From FW021-bin31 sp964478125 (GTDB lineage Bacteria > Bacteroidota > Bacteroidia > Chitinophagales > Chitinophagaceae), in contig CAYZGR010000002.1 in NCBI GenBank assembly GCA_964478125.1, positions 1 through 64,000 of the forward strand: a stretch of DNA of 64,000 nt, in the 5' to 3' direction. Below the pieces are notes generated by a model. That model was not told where the DNA came from. It was given only the letters and a program-made list of their open reading frames with translations, and did no database searches. A program made the translations under genes and the position numbers. Positions 6,867 through 15,399 of the stretch are shown one piece after another (position 1 is the first letter of the stretch; each line of letters starts with the position of its first letter).

Positions 6867-8426
6867 TCAAGGGTTGGTTTTCTTTTGTCTTTTTAAAAAT
6901 AAAATGATGGGAATACAGGACAGTAAAGCGATAAACATAATCATATAGCCCTGGTTGTAACTCACTAAAAGTTGCTGTTTGTGTAAAAGATTTCCCATCA
7001 TCTGGTAAGCGGCTTTTGTGGCCTGATCGGTGGCATAGCCGGCCGATAAAAAGGTTTGTTTGAGTCCCTGTAATTTGTCCGCGACCCTTTGGTTATAAGC
7101 AGTGAGGTGAGCGGCCATCGCCGCCCCTACTTTTGCGGTTTGATGATCCAGTAAGACATTCAGCACCGCGATACCGATGACACTCCCCAACCGTTTAAAC
7201 ATATTGGACATTCCGGTGCCTTGTGCCAGTTCCGAACCGCGCAATCCCATTAAAGCGAGCGACATCACCGGCAACATCAAAGCGCCGCCCCCGATGCCGC
7301 CCATCATCAGCGGGAAGATGTAATATGCCGCATTGGCATTGGGACTTGAGAAGGACAAGAAAAACAATTGTAGCGCCATTAATCCCAAACCGATAAGCAT
7401 TACTATCTTAGGGGAAACGCCTTTGTCTAAAATTTTTCTGAATACAACCATCCCGATAACGGCCCCAATGGCAAAAGAGCTGAGTACCTGTCCCGTCTGT
7501 ATGGCGGTCCAACCCAATGAAACCCGCACAAACAAAGGGAAGAAAAATTTAGAACCAATCATGATAGCGCCGATAATGAACATCAGCAACATCCCCATAG
7601 AAAAGTTATAATTCCTTAAGAGCCGAAGGTTGAGCGCCGGATGATCGGTTCTTAATTCACGGATGACGAATGCCGTCAGGCTTAAAATAGCGGTAATGAA
7701 CAATATCGTAATACTCGTACTGCTAAACCAATCATAAATCCCGCCTTCTTCTAAGACAAACTCAAGGGTTCCGATACCGATTACGAGCAAAGCAATCCCC
7801 CAACCATCGACTCGCTTGGGTTTGACGCTGTCTTCCAAATCGGACACATAAAGCCAGGAAAGCACCGCCGCTACGGTGCCGATAGGTAGATTTACAAAGA
7901 AAATCCAATGCCAGGTAAGGTGTTGGATGATGAACCCGCCAATCAACGGCCCGAAAATAGGCCCCACTATCATTCCGATCCCGAAAATGGTATTGGCCGT
8001 ATTTATTTTTTCGGAAGGGAAAACACCGATCACAATACTCTGCGCCGTAGAAAGCAATCCGCCACCGCCTACGCCCTGCAAACAACGCCATAAGATGAGT
8101 TCCCATAAAGAAGTGGAAAGTCCGCACATCAGAGAACAGAAGGTAAAAATGACGACAGAAGCGGTAAAGTAATTTTTCCGGCCGAAAAAATCCGAAAGCA
8201 TACCGGAAAGCGGGATAATGATAATATTCCCGATGCTGTAAGCCGTTGTCGCCCAGGCAATTTCCGTCCGGGTTACGCCTATTCCGGCTTGCAGTTCCGG
8301 TAAAGCGACGTTGACGACCGTGGCATCAATGAGTTCAATCAGTGCACAAGTCATCGCCGTGATGATGAGCAAAACCCTTGCGGTTTTTGTTATCGGGCGT
8401 TCTTGCGAAAGTGCTGTGGCAGCCAT
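6867..8426 (-). CDS. DHA2-family MFS drug exporter (EmrB/QacA type)
   Basis: A 519-residue protein with about 14 membrane spans. Motif A is visible as GMLSDFFGRK after helix 2, RCLQGVGGGG in helix 4, and motif C as GIGMIVGPIFGPLIGG in helix 5, placing it in the proton-driven drug:H+ antiporter-2 family. It extrudes hydrophobic toxicants through the adaptor and TolC partner encoded on either side. It starts one base after the stop of the EmrA gene, indicating tight coupling. The substrate range cannot be predicted. Confidence 0.92.
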   Translation of the reverse strand: MAATALSQERPITKTARVLLIITAMTCALIELIDATVVNVALPELQAGIGVTRTEIAWATTAYSIGNIIIIPLSGMLSDFFGRKNYFTASVVIFTFCSLMCGLSTSLWELILWRCLQGVGGGGLLSTAQSIVIGVFPSEKINTANTIFGIGMIVGPIFGPLIGGFIIQHLTWHWIFFVNLPIGTVAAVLSWLYVSDLEDSVKPKRVDGWGIALLVIGIGTLEFVLEEGGIYDWFSSTSITILFITAILSLTAFVIRELRTDHPALNLRLLRNYNFSMGMLLMFIIGAIMIGSKFFFPLFVRVSLGWTAIQTGQVLSSFAIGAVIGMVVFRKILDKGVSPKIVMLIGLGLMALQLFFLSFSSPNANAAYYIFPLMMGGIGGGALMLPVMSLALMGLRGSELAQGTGMSNMFKRLGSVIGIAVLNVLLDHQTAKVGAAMAAHLTAYNQRVADKLQGLKQTFLSAGYATDQATKAAYQMMGNLLHKQQLLVSYNQGYMIMFIALLSCIPIILFLKRQKKTNP

Positions 8427-8427
8427 A

Positions 8428-9543
8428 TCAATTGATTTTAACCTTTACGAAAACGCTTAGACCAGGAAAAAGCACAAAACCGCTTTTATTCCGACCGTTC
8501 GGTATTTTATCGGATTGAGAAAAAGGGTCGAGACTTATTCTTAAAGGAAACCGCTGGGTGACTTTGATAAAATTTCCCGTGGCATTATCCGGGGGAATAA
8601 GCGCATATTTTGAACCGGTGGCGCCACCAAACGATTCCACGGTGCCGGTTAACTTCAAATCGGGATACGCATCAATACTGATTTTCACTTTTTGTCCCGG
8701 TTTTATCTCGTTTAAGGCTGTTTCCTTAAAATTCGCAGTTACCCACAGCCGGTTTTCATCCGTAATGGAACAAAGGGATTGGCCGGCCAAAACGTACTGC
8801 CCGGGATTTACAGCCCGTTTCGCTACAATGCCGTTGCAAGGCGCCAGTACATAAGCGTGGTTCAGATTTTCTCTGGCCAGGGCCAATTCTGCTTTACATT
8901 GTTCGACTTCCGCCAGTGCCGTTGAAATTTGCTGATGAGCTGCTTTGGCTTTAGCCGACCGGCTTTGGGATATATTGAAAGACGATTTTTGCTGATGAAG
9001 CGCCTGTTGATAGATTGCTTTAGCCTGTTTTAGCGCCGACTGGTCCGCATCATATTGCTTTTGCGTGATGCCGTTGATCGCTAACAACTTTTCATCCCGT
9101 TCAAAATTCTGTTTCGCTTGCATATATTTGGCTTTCGTCAACGCAATGTGTTCCTGCCCGGATAAAGCACTTTGATGCGATGCGGCTGCACTTTGCCGGC
9201 TGACCAACGCCTGAATATCCGACACGCTTAATTTTGTTTGGGCTTTTTCCAGTGCCGCTTTGGCTTTCTTTACTTTAGCTTTCAGCGCCTTGGTATCAAA
9301 AACCAATAAAGTATCCCCTTTTTCTACCTGTTGATTATCTTGAAAATAAATGCTGTCCAGAAAAGCGGTGACGCTCGATCGGACAGCATAAATATTTCCG
9401 TCGAGTTGTGCATCGTCCGTGGTTGCATAATGAGAACTTCTTATCCAAAAGAAGACACCGACTGCCGCCAACACAATCATTACACAGGCCACGATGATAA
9501 GGGGTTTCTTGCTTTTCTTTCTTTGTTGTTCCTGTTTTTCCAT
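8428..9543 (-). CDS. EmrA/HlyD-type membrane fusion adaptor
   Basis: A 371-residue periplasmic adaptor. One N-terminal membrane anchor (residues about 14-32) is followed by the first half of the lipoyl domain (YATTDDAQLDGNIYAVRSSV), a long alpha-helical hairpin rich in Ala/Gln/Lys (about 85-220), the second lipoyl half (YVLAPCNGIVAKRAVNPGQY) and beta-barrel domains. It bridges the MFS pump and TolC. The ATG at 9543 is only 5 nt from the assembly gap, so the upstream untranslated region is partly unknown. A TetR operator lies on the far side of the gap at 9651. Confidence 0.92.
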   Translation of the reverse strand: MEKQEQQRKKSKKPLIIVACVMIVLAAVGVFFWIRSSHYATTDDAQLDGNIYAVRSSVTAFLDSIYFQDNQQVEKGDTLLVFDTKALKAKVKKAKAALEKAQTKLSVSDIQALVSRQSAAASHQSALSGQEHIALTKAKYMQAKQNFERDEKLLAINGITQKQYDADQSALKQAKAIYQQALHQQKSSFNISQSRSAKAKAAHQQISTALAEVEQCKAELALARENLNHAYVLAPCNGIVAKRAVNPGQYVLAGQSLCSITDENRLWVTANFKETALNEIKPGQKVKISIDAYPDLKLTGTVESFGGATGSKYALIPPDNATGNFIKVTQRFPLRISLDPFSQSDKIPNGRNKSGFVLFPGLSVFVKVKIN

Positions 9544-9548
9544 TTTTA

Positions 9549-9648
9549 NNNNNNNNNNNNNNNNNNNNNNNNNNNNNNNNNNNNNNNNNNNNNNNNNNNN
9601 NNNNNNNNNNNNNNNNNNNNNNNNNNNNNNNNNNNNNNNNNNNNNNNN
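9549..9648. other. Assembly gap (100 N)
   Basis: Exactly 100 undetermined bases, the conventional placeholder for a scaffold gap of unknown size. It lies between the emrA-like start codon and a TetR operator, so the efflux promoter core is missing. Additional sequence, even a small gene, could be hidden here. Confidence 0.95.
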
Positions 9649-9650
9649 AA

Positions 9651-9666
9651 TACCGACCGTTTGGTT
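9651..9666. promoter_or_regulatory. TetR operator upstream of the efflux operon
   Basis: TACCGACCGTTTGGTT is identical in 15 of 16 positions to the site at 10302-10317 before tetR. It is placed between the end of tetR and the start of the emrA-like gene, as expected for repression of the exporter by the neighbouring TetR protein. Confidence 0.7.
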
Positions 9667-9684
9667 TATTTCTTATTAAATTTT

Positions 9685-10299
9685 TTAAGCTTTCAGCATC
9701 TGATAAAGTGCGTCCCAGATTCTCTTTAATTCTCGATGAATTTCTGATCCGCTATTGATATCATTGTTGAAAATTCTGCGCATTCCCAATCCATCGCCTG
9801 AGCAGATAAACATCTTAGCCACATCTTCATCGGAAGCGTCAGTTTTTATTTCTTTATTTTTGCGTGCTTTTTTTATTATTTCTTTCCAACTGTCCAACTC
9901 TTTCTCATCCTGCTTTTCTTTCATTTCTTTGAAATAAGGATTGAGATGCATGGCATCAAAGAGCAGCTGGTAATGGTTGATGGCATTATCCATTTTGGAT
10001 GTGCTTTTTTTCTTTTGGAAGATGGCAAATATTTTAGCCATATCATCTATGATATCTTCATAAAATGCTTTCAGCGACTCATGAGAATATCCGTCAAACT
10101 CTTGCACGATCATATCCAGATAAAAATGCTTTACCACCTCTTCAAACACCTTCTTTTTACTTTCAAAATAGTGATAAAAAGCGCCTTTTGAAAGTCCTGT
10201 CTTATCCACAATATCTTTCATGGTAACCCCTTTAAAGCCCTTTTTTAAAAAAAGCATTAAGGAAACCTCCAAAATATGTTCTCTCGTGTTTTTTGCCAT
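9685..10299 (-). CDS. TetR/AcrR-family repressor of the efflux operon
   Basis: The 204-residue protein starts with a canonical TetR DNA-binding domain: EHILEVSLMLFLKKGF, then TMKDIVDKTGLSKGAFYHYF with the recognition helix at about residues 36-45. The rest is a helical ligand-binding region without recognisable pocket residues. The same palindrome occurs before its own start (10302-10317) and before the exporter operon (9651-9666), so it probably represses both and is released by an exported drug, as known for AcrR and QacR. It is transcribed in the same direction as the exporter genes. Confidence 0.92.
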   Translation of the reverse strand: MAKNTREHILEVSLMLFLKKGFKGVTMKDIVDKTGLSKGAFYHYFESKKKVFEEVVKHFYLDMIVQEFDGYSHESLKAFYEDIIDDMAKIFAIFQKKKSTSKMDNAINHYQLLFDAMHLNPYFKEMKEKQDEKELDSWKEIIKKARKNKEIKTDASDEDVAKMFICSGDGLGMRRIFNNDINSGSEIHRELKRIWDALYQMLKA

Positions 10300-10300
10300 A

Positions 10301-10327
10301 ATACCGACCGTTTGGTATGCAAAGGTA
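10301..10327 (-). promoter_or_regulatory. tetR promoter with overlapping TetR operator
   Basis: The 18-bp imperfect palindrome ATACCGACCGTTTGGTAT occupies 10301-10318. On the minus strand a TACCTTTG -7 box (10327-10320) precedes it, so the expected transcription start falls inside the operator. This is the classic autorepression layout. Confidence 0.7.
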
Positions 10328-10425
10328 GGAAGAAAGTCGAAAATGCAAAATTTATATACGATTTTCGCTATAAATAGGCCCCTTAATAAAAAAAGATCGC
10401 TATAGCCTTATATTAAAGAATTATA

Positions 10426-10433
10426 TATCTTTG
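10426..10433 (+). promoter_or_regulatory. Bacteroidota -7 box of the DoxX gene
   Basis: TATCTTTG fits TAnnTTTG and lies 10 nt before the ATG at 10444. No clear -33 TTTG is seen. The transcript would have a very short leader. Confidence 0.45.
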
Positions 10434-10443
10434 CTAAAAATGA

Positions 10444-10857
10444 ATGAAAAACATGGCCCCTATTAATAAGACGAGCCGTATCTCCGGGTGGATTTTAAGT
10501 ACCCTGGTTATACTATTCTGTCTTTTTGACGTTTTTGGAAAGTTTACTCAGCCGGAATCCGTTATCAGAGGAACGGTAGCACTCGGATACCCTGAAAGGG
10601 TTATTCTCCCATTAGGCGTTATTTTGCTGATCTGTACGCTTTTATATGCCATTCCAAAGACCGCTTTATGGGGAGCGGTATTGCTGACCGGCTACCTGGG
10701 TGGAGCGGTAGCCACCCATATCCGGGTAGAAAACCCTTTATTTACGCACATCTTATTTCCCATATACCTGGGCATCGTGCTCTGGCTTGGATTATATTTG
10801 CGGAGCAGCCCTTTAAGAAGATTGCTAAAAGAGGAGCTGACAGGAAAAGGTTCGTAA
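10444..10857 (+). CDS. DoxX-like family membrane protein
   Basis: A 137-residue, four-helix membrane protein of the DoxX-like type (PF13564): an N-terminal helix, FDVFGKFTQPESV, the conserved GYPERVILPLGVILLICTLL region, and GYLGGAVATHIRVENPL with the family's GGAvAtH motif. The biochemical role is unknown; relatives take part in thiosulfate oxidation or redox complexes. Transcribed divergently from tetR. A SnoaL-type gene follows 38 nt downstream on the same strand, probably in the same operon. Confidence 0.85.
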   Translation: MKNMAPINKTSRISGWILSTLVILFCLFDVFGKFTQPESVIRGTVALGYPERVILPLGVILLICTLLYAIPKTALWGAVLLTGYLGGAVATHIRVENPLFTHILFPIYLGIVLWLGLYLRSSPLRRLLKEELTGKGS

Positions 10858-10895
10858 AATCATATCCCCTATTACGGGAACTAAAGGAATTTATT

Positions 10896-11285
10896 ATGGC
10901 AAAGATTACCTGTAAAACAGACTGTGGAAACGCTCCCAAAAAACGGTTTATAAAAGACTTTTGCACCGCCATTGCCCATGGTAAACCGGAAACGATCATG
11001 CGAATGATGACCGACGATATTCATTTGAATGTTCCCGGCCATATGTCCATCAATGGAAAAAAAGAGGTAGAAAAGCACATCCGAAAAGAAGCACTACGGA
11101 GGAAGATCACCGAACTCATCCTGGAAAATATCCTCAGTCATGGCAAATATTGTGCCGCCAACGGAATTCAAAAGTTTGCCGATGGAGGCCGTGTTGCCTT
11201 TTGCAATATGTATACTTTCTCCAGCCATAGTAAAACGGCTCTGTTGAGCGAGATCAGCATCTATTCTATTCTGTTAAATAAATAA
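10896..11285 (+). CDS. SnoaL/NTF2-like small protein
   Basis: A 129-residue protein, MAKITCKTDCGNAPKKRFI onward, with the NTF2/SnoaL cone-fold pattern: a first helix with DFCTAIAHGKPETIMRMMT, DDIHLNVPGHMSINGKKEV, and a final beta-sheet VAFCNMYTF. A longer in-frame ORF starts at 10668, but that part overlaps the DoxX gene. The ATG at 10896 follows AAAGGAAT and is preferred. Such proteins act as isomerases, cyclases or ligand binders; no catalytic dyad can be assigned here. Confidence 0.7.
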   Translation: MAKITCKTDCGNAPKKRFIKDFCTAIAHGKPETIMRMMTDDIHLNVPGHMSINGKKEVEKHIRKEALRRKITELILENILSHGKYCAANGIQKFADGGRVAFCNMYTFSSHSKTALLSEISIYSILLNK

Positions 11286-11373
11286 TGCATACACGGATCT
11301 TATGTCACTGGAGGGAGCTACTCACGGAACTTCTAAATTCTCATCCCGTTCCCCTACAACCGTAGATAAAGAT

Positions 11374-11955
11374 TTATACAAACTTCATGGGATAAGCCGT
11401 TCGAATCTGTCCTCTACTTATCTTTTTTAATCTGGAGGCCAGTAACTTCCGTGAGAAAGGAGAGAGATGATCCAAAAATAAAATACCTTCGATATGGTCA
11501 TACTCATGTTGAATCATCCTTGCAGTTGTTCCACTAAAGGTTCTTGTTTGCTTTTCATAATGGGTATTTCGGTATTCGATGGTGATCGTCCGGCTGCGCC
11601 GTATAGTCTGAGATACTCCCGGGATGCTCAGACACCCTTCATTATCCTCCCAAAGATCTTCCGAGCGTTCCGTAATTTGTGCATTGATAAATGTTTCCAG
11701 GATTCCGGCATCCGTAGCGGAAAAGTATTTTGCCCGGTCTTTCTCATCTAAACAAGTAAAAGTGGTTCGGCTGTCCACGATAAAAACCCTTTGGGGAACA
11801 CCAATTTGAGGGGCGGCCAATCCGCAGCCATTGGCATTCTTCATTGTTTCCCACATATCTTCAATAAAGTCATGCAAATTTGGAAAATCGGGCGTTATAG
11901 GCTCACATTTTTTTCTTAATGCCGGATGTCCATATGCTAAAATGGGATATTTCAT
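11374..11955 (-). CDS. def: Peptide deformylase
   Basis: All three family motifs are present: GCGLAAPQIG (residues 43-52), EGCLSIPG with metal ligand Cys108, and QHEYDHIEG with metal ligands His150 and His154 and catalytic Glu151. The 193-residue enzyme removes the formyl group from nascent N-terminal methionine. A 20-residue acidic insertion (around DEKDRAKYFSATDAG) before the second motif is typical of Bacteroidota enzymes. Gene context is unrelated small accessory genes, so this may be a second deformylase rather than the main one near fmt; that is an inference from context only. Confidence 0.93.
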   Translation of the reverse strand: MKYPILAYGHPALRKKCEPITPDFPNLHDFIEDMWETMKNANGCGLAAPQIGVPQRVFIVDSRTTFTCLDEKDRAKYFSATDAGILETFINAQITERSEDLWEDNEGCLSIPGVSQTIRRSRTITIEYRNTHYEKQTRTFSGTTARMIQHEYDHIEGILFLDHLSPFSRKLLASRLKKISRGQIRTAYPMKFV

Positions 11956-12012
11956 TCTTTCGTCTTTTCGGCAAAGGTCGAAAGAACCGACGGAATGGAC
12001 AATGAACCCATG

Positions 12013-12579
12013 TTAAGTAATTTGTCGGCGGATCCTGCTTAATCCCTGCGGCGTTATGCCAATGTATGAAGCAATGTATTTTAAGGGAATATGTTTTAAT
12101 ATTTCGGGTTGTTCCTTGAAAAGGTTGAGATACCGTTCTCTGGCGGTATATTTCAAAAGGGATAGTTCCCGCCTGCTTTTGGCCAGGAAAAGCTTTTCGG
12201 AGGCAAAACGGCCTAAATAATTTCCTACCCTGGTTTGGGCATAGACCCTTTGCAAATCCTCATAAGATATCTGCCAGGCCGTTGTTTGCCTTAGCGCTTG
12301 TAAGGCATATTCCGAAGGTCTGCGCGTAAGAAAAGAATCATAAGCACAAGCAAATTCCTTATCAAAACTGAAATGGAAAGTCAGTTCTTTCTCTTCCCCC
12401 GGAATGTAAAAGCGGATAATACCGGTTTCAATAAAAGAAAGATATTTTTCCGTCTCTCCAGAGCGGGTCAGTATTTCATTTTTAGGAAAAAGCTTTTTTC
12501 TAAAATGAGCTGCGATAAAACTCCACTCCGGTTCATTCAATTTTATAATCCTTTCATAATATGCTCTGAGATATCCCAT
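12013..12579 (-). CDS. Crp/Fnr-family transcriptional regulator
   Basis: A 188-residue protein with an N-terminal cyclic-nucleotide-binding-like beta roll (residues about 15-110; GETEKYLSFIETGIIRFYI) and a short C-terminal helix-turn-helix (KYIASYIGITPQGLSRIRRQ). The cAMP phosphate-binding signature is absent, as in many Bacteroidota members that sense other ligands or none. A TATATTTG -7 box lies at 12624-12631. The target is unknown; the neighbouring def and DUF4256 genes are candidates only by proximity. Confidence 0.88.
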   Translation of the reverse strand: MGYLRAYYERIIKLNEPEWSFIAAHFRKKLFPKNEILTRSGETEKYLSFIETGIIRFYIPGEEKELTFHFSFDKEFACAYDSFLTRRPSEYALQALRQTTAWQISYEDLQRVYAQTRVGNYLGRFASEKLFLAKSRRELSLLKYTARERYLNLFKEQPEILKHIPLKYIASYIGITPQGLSRIRRQIT

Positions 12580-12623
12580 AATTCTGATTTTTCATTTATA
12601 TATCTTTAAGAATGATTAAAACA

Positions 12624-12631
12624 CAAATATA
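12624..12631 (-). promoter_or_regulatory. -7 box of the Crp-like gene
   Basis: Minus-strand TATATTTG (12631-12624) fits TAnnTTTG and lies 44 nt before the start codon at 12579. There is no convincing -33 element. Confidence 0.4.
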
Positions 12632-12756
12632 TAACCTAAAAGAGCCGGTCCGGTCTTTTACCGATAAAACACGATCTTGAAAAAGGCAGATGCTTTTGCC
12701 ACAATTTTATCAATATCCTCTCGCCTATATAACCGGAAGAACAGTTACTCATTTCT

Positions 12757-13323
12757 TCAAACGCTCAATATCCCCCGGAATCCCCTGGAAGCATAATAAG
12801 ATTCTGCGCTATTGTGATACAGAAATACTTTATTATAACGCCGGTCGCAAAACAACGCCCCATTCCGTTTTCTAATATCTTCCGGCGTCTTTATCCAGCT
12901 GGATGTTTTTAAATCAAATTCATCGAGTTGCTGCAGTCCCCGGTATGCTTCTTCCGTCAGGATTTCAATGCCCATATTGACGGCCAAATCCATTGCGCTG
13001 TTCCTGGGTTTATGCTTTTTTCTAGACTCCAATGCTTCACGATCATAACATAAGCTCCTCCTCCTTTTTGGGCTTTCTTTTGCACAATCACAAAACAGGT
13101 ATGCTCTGGTACGTGCCTCCAGGCCGATGACATCAGGTTCGCCTCCCGTCTGTTCCATCTGGTAGAGCGACCAGAGTTTTTCTTCATGGGTTTCCAGCTT
13201 TTTTAGGATCGGATGCCAATCAAGGCCCTTATGGCGATGCCTATTCCTTTCAAAACGGGATGCCAAAAGGCTGATCAATTTTTCCCGCTGCACCATTGTC
13301 ATTTTCTTTGTGGAGGGAACCAT
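12757..13323 (-). CDS. DUF4256 family protein
   Basis: A 188-residue cytoplasmic protein matching DUF4256 (PF14066). Diagnostic stretches include LISLLASRFERNRHRHKGLDW, LWSLYQMEQTGGEPDV, FCDCAKESPKRRRSLCYDR and SSWIKTPEDIRKRNGALFCD, and the C-terminal YNKVFLYHNSAESYYASRGF. Conserved cysteines (FCDC, LCYD) and an RR patch hint at metal or nucleic-acid binding, but no function is known for the family. It is a single gene with 177 nt to the Crp-like gene upstream on the map and 70 nt to the SDR gene. Confidence 0.85.
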   Translation of the reverse strand: MVPSTKKMTMVQREKLISLLASRFERNRHRHKGLDWHPILKKLETHEEKLWSLYQMEQTGGEPDVIGLEARTRAYLFCDCAKESPKRRRSLCYDREALESRKKHKPRNSAMDLAVNMGIEILTEEAYRGLQQLDEFDLKTSSWIKTPEDIRKRNGALFCDRRYNKVFLYHNSAESYYASRGFRGILSV

Positions 13324-13393
13324 ACAATTATTTTTTAGGATAGCATATATTCCAATATCTTGTTAGCAAGATACGAAAGTTTCTTAGCGCCTA

Positions 13394-14245
13394 TTATATC
13401 AAAGATTTAAAATACGGTTTTAACCTATGATTACCATAGGCCGGAGCCACCATATTTCTGGAAACAACTGTCATCATAAACTCAATTGGACCATAAAATT
13501 TGCTGCTAAAAAAAATCCTTAATAAAAATAAGGCCATCCCCCCTATTGCCTTTGGAATAAAGGTTATTCTGGGCTTTTTACCCAAAACTACAAAAGCAAG
13601 CGCCGCCATTTGGCGGAAAGTAAAAGTCTCCGGGCCACCAACAGCTAATTCCTTCATATCGGAAGTGATCGTATTTATACAAAAAGCTGCCAGATCTGCG
13701 CCATGAATGGGATTCATCTGATTATTCCCGTTCCCGAACAAAAAGGCTCTTCCCTTTTTAGCCATTTCCAGCAATTCCTCTATATCTGAAAAGTAGCCGG
13801 TAGGACGGATGATACAATAATCCAATCCTGATCTTTTTAAAGCCTGTACAAATTTCTCTTTGGCCTTACAGATCTTTAGCTTCTTCAGCCGGTCTCCCTG
13901 GAAAACCGAAACATAAATAAATTTCTGCACTCCACTCCGCCCGGCTTCTTCCAATAGATTCATATTGGCCTGATAATCCACCTCCATATAAGTCAGTCCG
14001 TCTTTTTGCCGGGTGATACCGATCGTTGAGATAACTACCTCCACCCCTTTGCAGCAACCCCGGATAGTTTCCGGTTCCGTAACTTCTGCATGTACTACTT
14101 CCAATAGTCGATGACCTGCTACTGAAGAAAAAAGTTTCTTTTCATTCCTTACAAGGGCCCTGGTCGCAAAACCTCTTTTTAACAATTCAGGAAGCAAATA
14201 ATGACCCAAATAGCCTGTTGCTCCGGCCAAGAGTATTTTATTCAT
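13394..14245 (-). CDS. NAD(P)-binding atypical SDR protein
   Basis: The 283-residue protein has an N-terminal Rossmann motif GATGYLGHYLLPEL (residues 8-21), VISTIGITR in the NmrA-like position and YVSVFQGD. The usual YxxxK is replaced by KAKEKFVQAL, the atypical-SDR pattern. A hydrophobic C-terminal segment (ALFLLRIFFS) suggests membrane association. It resembles complex I NDUFA9-like and ycf39-like reductases, but its substrate is unknown. A SDR/NmrA paralogue lies at 22958-23824. Confidence 0.85.
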   Translation of the reverse strand: MNKILLAGATGYLGHYLLPELLKRGFATRALVRNEKKLFSSVAGHRLLEVVHAEVTEPETIRGCCKGVEVVISTIGITRQKDGLTYMEVDYQANMNLLEEAGRSGVQKFIYVSVFQGDRLKKLKICKAKEKFVQALKRSGLDYCIIRPTGYFSDIEELLEMAKKGRAFLFGNGNNQMNPIHGADLAAFCINTITSDMKELAVGGPETFTFRQMAALAFVVLGKKPRITFIPKAIGGMALFLLRIFFSSKFYGPIEFMMTVVSRNMVAPAYGNHRLKPYFKSLI

Positions 14246-14339
14246 CAGACGATCTTTATCAGGTTATAAGCTTGCCCTCCGAAACCTACCCCGGCAAAAG
14301 CGCTCACAAGCGCTCAACCGATAACAGGATCGATTTTTG

Positions 14340-14771
14340 TCATCGTTTATTTTTTGATGAACGCAAGGCTTTCACTTTCTTGATACTTTTATTCACCAGA
14401 AAATTATGGTATTCCTCTGTTTCCATTCCAATCAAGGCGATTCTCCCTCTTTCATTGAAATGGATACCAAAGCCGTAATTTTTGGTTAATGGAGAGGTTC
14501 TAAAACAAGCTTGTCCTCTGGAGAAAAACTTTGCCCGCTCCGCTTCATATTCTGATTCCATCCATTCATTCCGATCGGCATAGACCTGAAAAAGGACCTC
14601 ATCAGATGTAAACTGATAAGGATGATCGGCAATCAATTCATATTGCCGCTCGGCAATCGTTTTATTCCCTTTGGAAACAGGCCTTTTACCGGAGACAGCT
14701 TTTGTGTCTTCTGCCACCTCAATAAAAGTATTGAAATAATTGGTGGTATGTGTCTTTATCTTGTTCTTCAT
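14340..14771 (-). CDS. DUF6157 family protein
   Basis: A 143-residue conserved hypothetical protein. It begins with the family's characteristic THTTNYFNTFIEVAEDTKAV, followed by TIAERQYELIADHPYQFTSD and FFSRGQACFRTSPLTKNYGF. The C-terminus is strongly basic (KKVKALRSSKNKR). The function of DUF6157 is not known. Its start overlaps the stop of the DUF1697 gene by 4 nt, so the two form a translationally coupled pair. Confidence 0.8.
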   Translation of the reverse strand: MKNKIKTHTTNYFNTFIEVAEDTKAVSGKRPVSKGNKTIAERQYELIADHPYQFTSDEVLFQVYADRNEWMESEYEAERAKFFSRGQACFRTSPLTKNYGFGIHFNERGRIALIGMETEEYHNFLVNKSIKKVKALRSSKNKR

Positions 14772-15289
14772 CTCTTTTCATTAATTTTTTTCTGAATTTT
14801 TTCCAGCGTATTGAGGTTTCGAGTGGTTGAAAAATTTTTTGCGGATTTTTTGGCAAATGCTTTGGCAAAATCACTATCGAGCGTTCGGCCTTTCCGTACC
14901 TGCCAGTAAATCACTTTATTATCGGACTTCACCTTCTCAATATCTTTATCCAGCTTGCTGTTATCTACTTCTGCAGGAACATCTCTGAAAATGACATATC
15001 GGTGAAAGGCCTCTTCCTTTTCGAAAGGATAATTTTGAATAATCCCATTTAACTTTCCGGCGTCCACCAGGCAAATCCTGACCGGGAAATGAAAGGCATC
15101 CAACAGCATTTTTTCAATTTGTAGCCTCAAGTCTTTGGGTTTTTTTCCGCTTTCTATAATGACGTTACCGGTGGCCAAAACTGTTTGTGCCTTTTGGAAA
15201 CCGGCCTCGTTAAAACAGCGCTTCAAATCGGCAGACTTCACTTTTCGGCCGCCAATATTTATCCCTCGTAATAATACAATATAAATCAT
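14768..15289 (-). CDS. DUF1697 family protein
   Basis: A 173-residue protein that begins IVLLRGINIGGRKVKSADLK, the signature of DUF1697 (PF08002), followed by QTVLATGNVIIES and the C-terminal STTRNLNTLEKI, which is the conserved family ending. DUF1697 proteins are small alpha/beta cytoplasmic proteins of unknown function, widespread in accessory regions. It is co-translated with the DUF6157 gene (ATGA overlap). Confidence 0.88.
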   Translation of the reverse strand: MIYIVLLRGINIGGRKVKSADLKRCFNEAGFQKAQTVLATGNVIIESGKKPKDLRLQIEKMLLDAFHFPVRICLVDAGKLNGIIQNYPFEKEEAFHRYVIFRDVPAEVDNSKLDKDIEKVKSDNKVIYWQVRKGRTLDSDFAKAFAKKSAKNFSTTRNLNTLEKIQKKINEKR

Positions 15290-15399
15290 TGATCGTTCTG
15301 AGTTTTTATTTAAATTACCCGGACATCAGCCTTTTTCATTCTTCAGGGTATTGTTAACTTGCTTAAAAATAAGGGTTAAATTGATTCATCTCTTTTTTG

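Noticed and set aside
9331..9729. ORFs reading through the run of N
   Set aside because: They are translations of the scaffold gap antisense to emrA and have no meaning.
10668..10895. Upstream part of the SnoaL ORF
   Set aside because: It overlaps the DoxX gene out of frame; the ATG at 10896 has a better ribosome-binding context and gives the normal family length.
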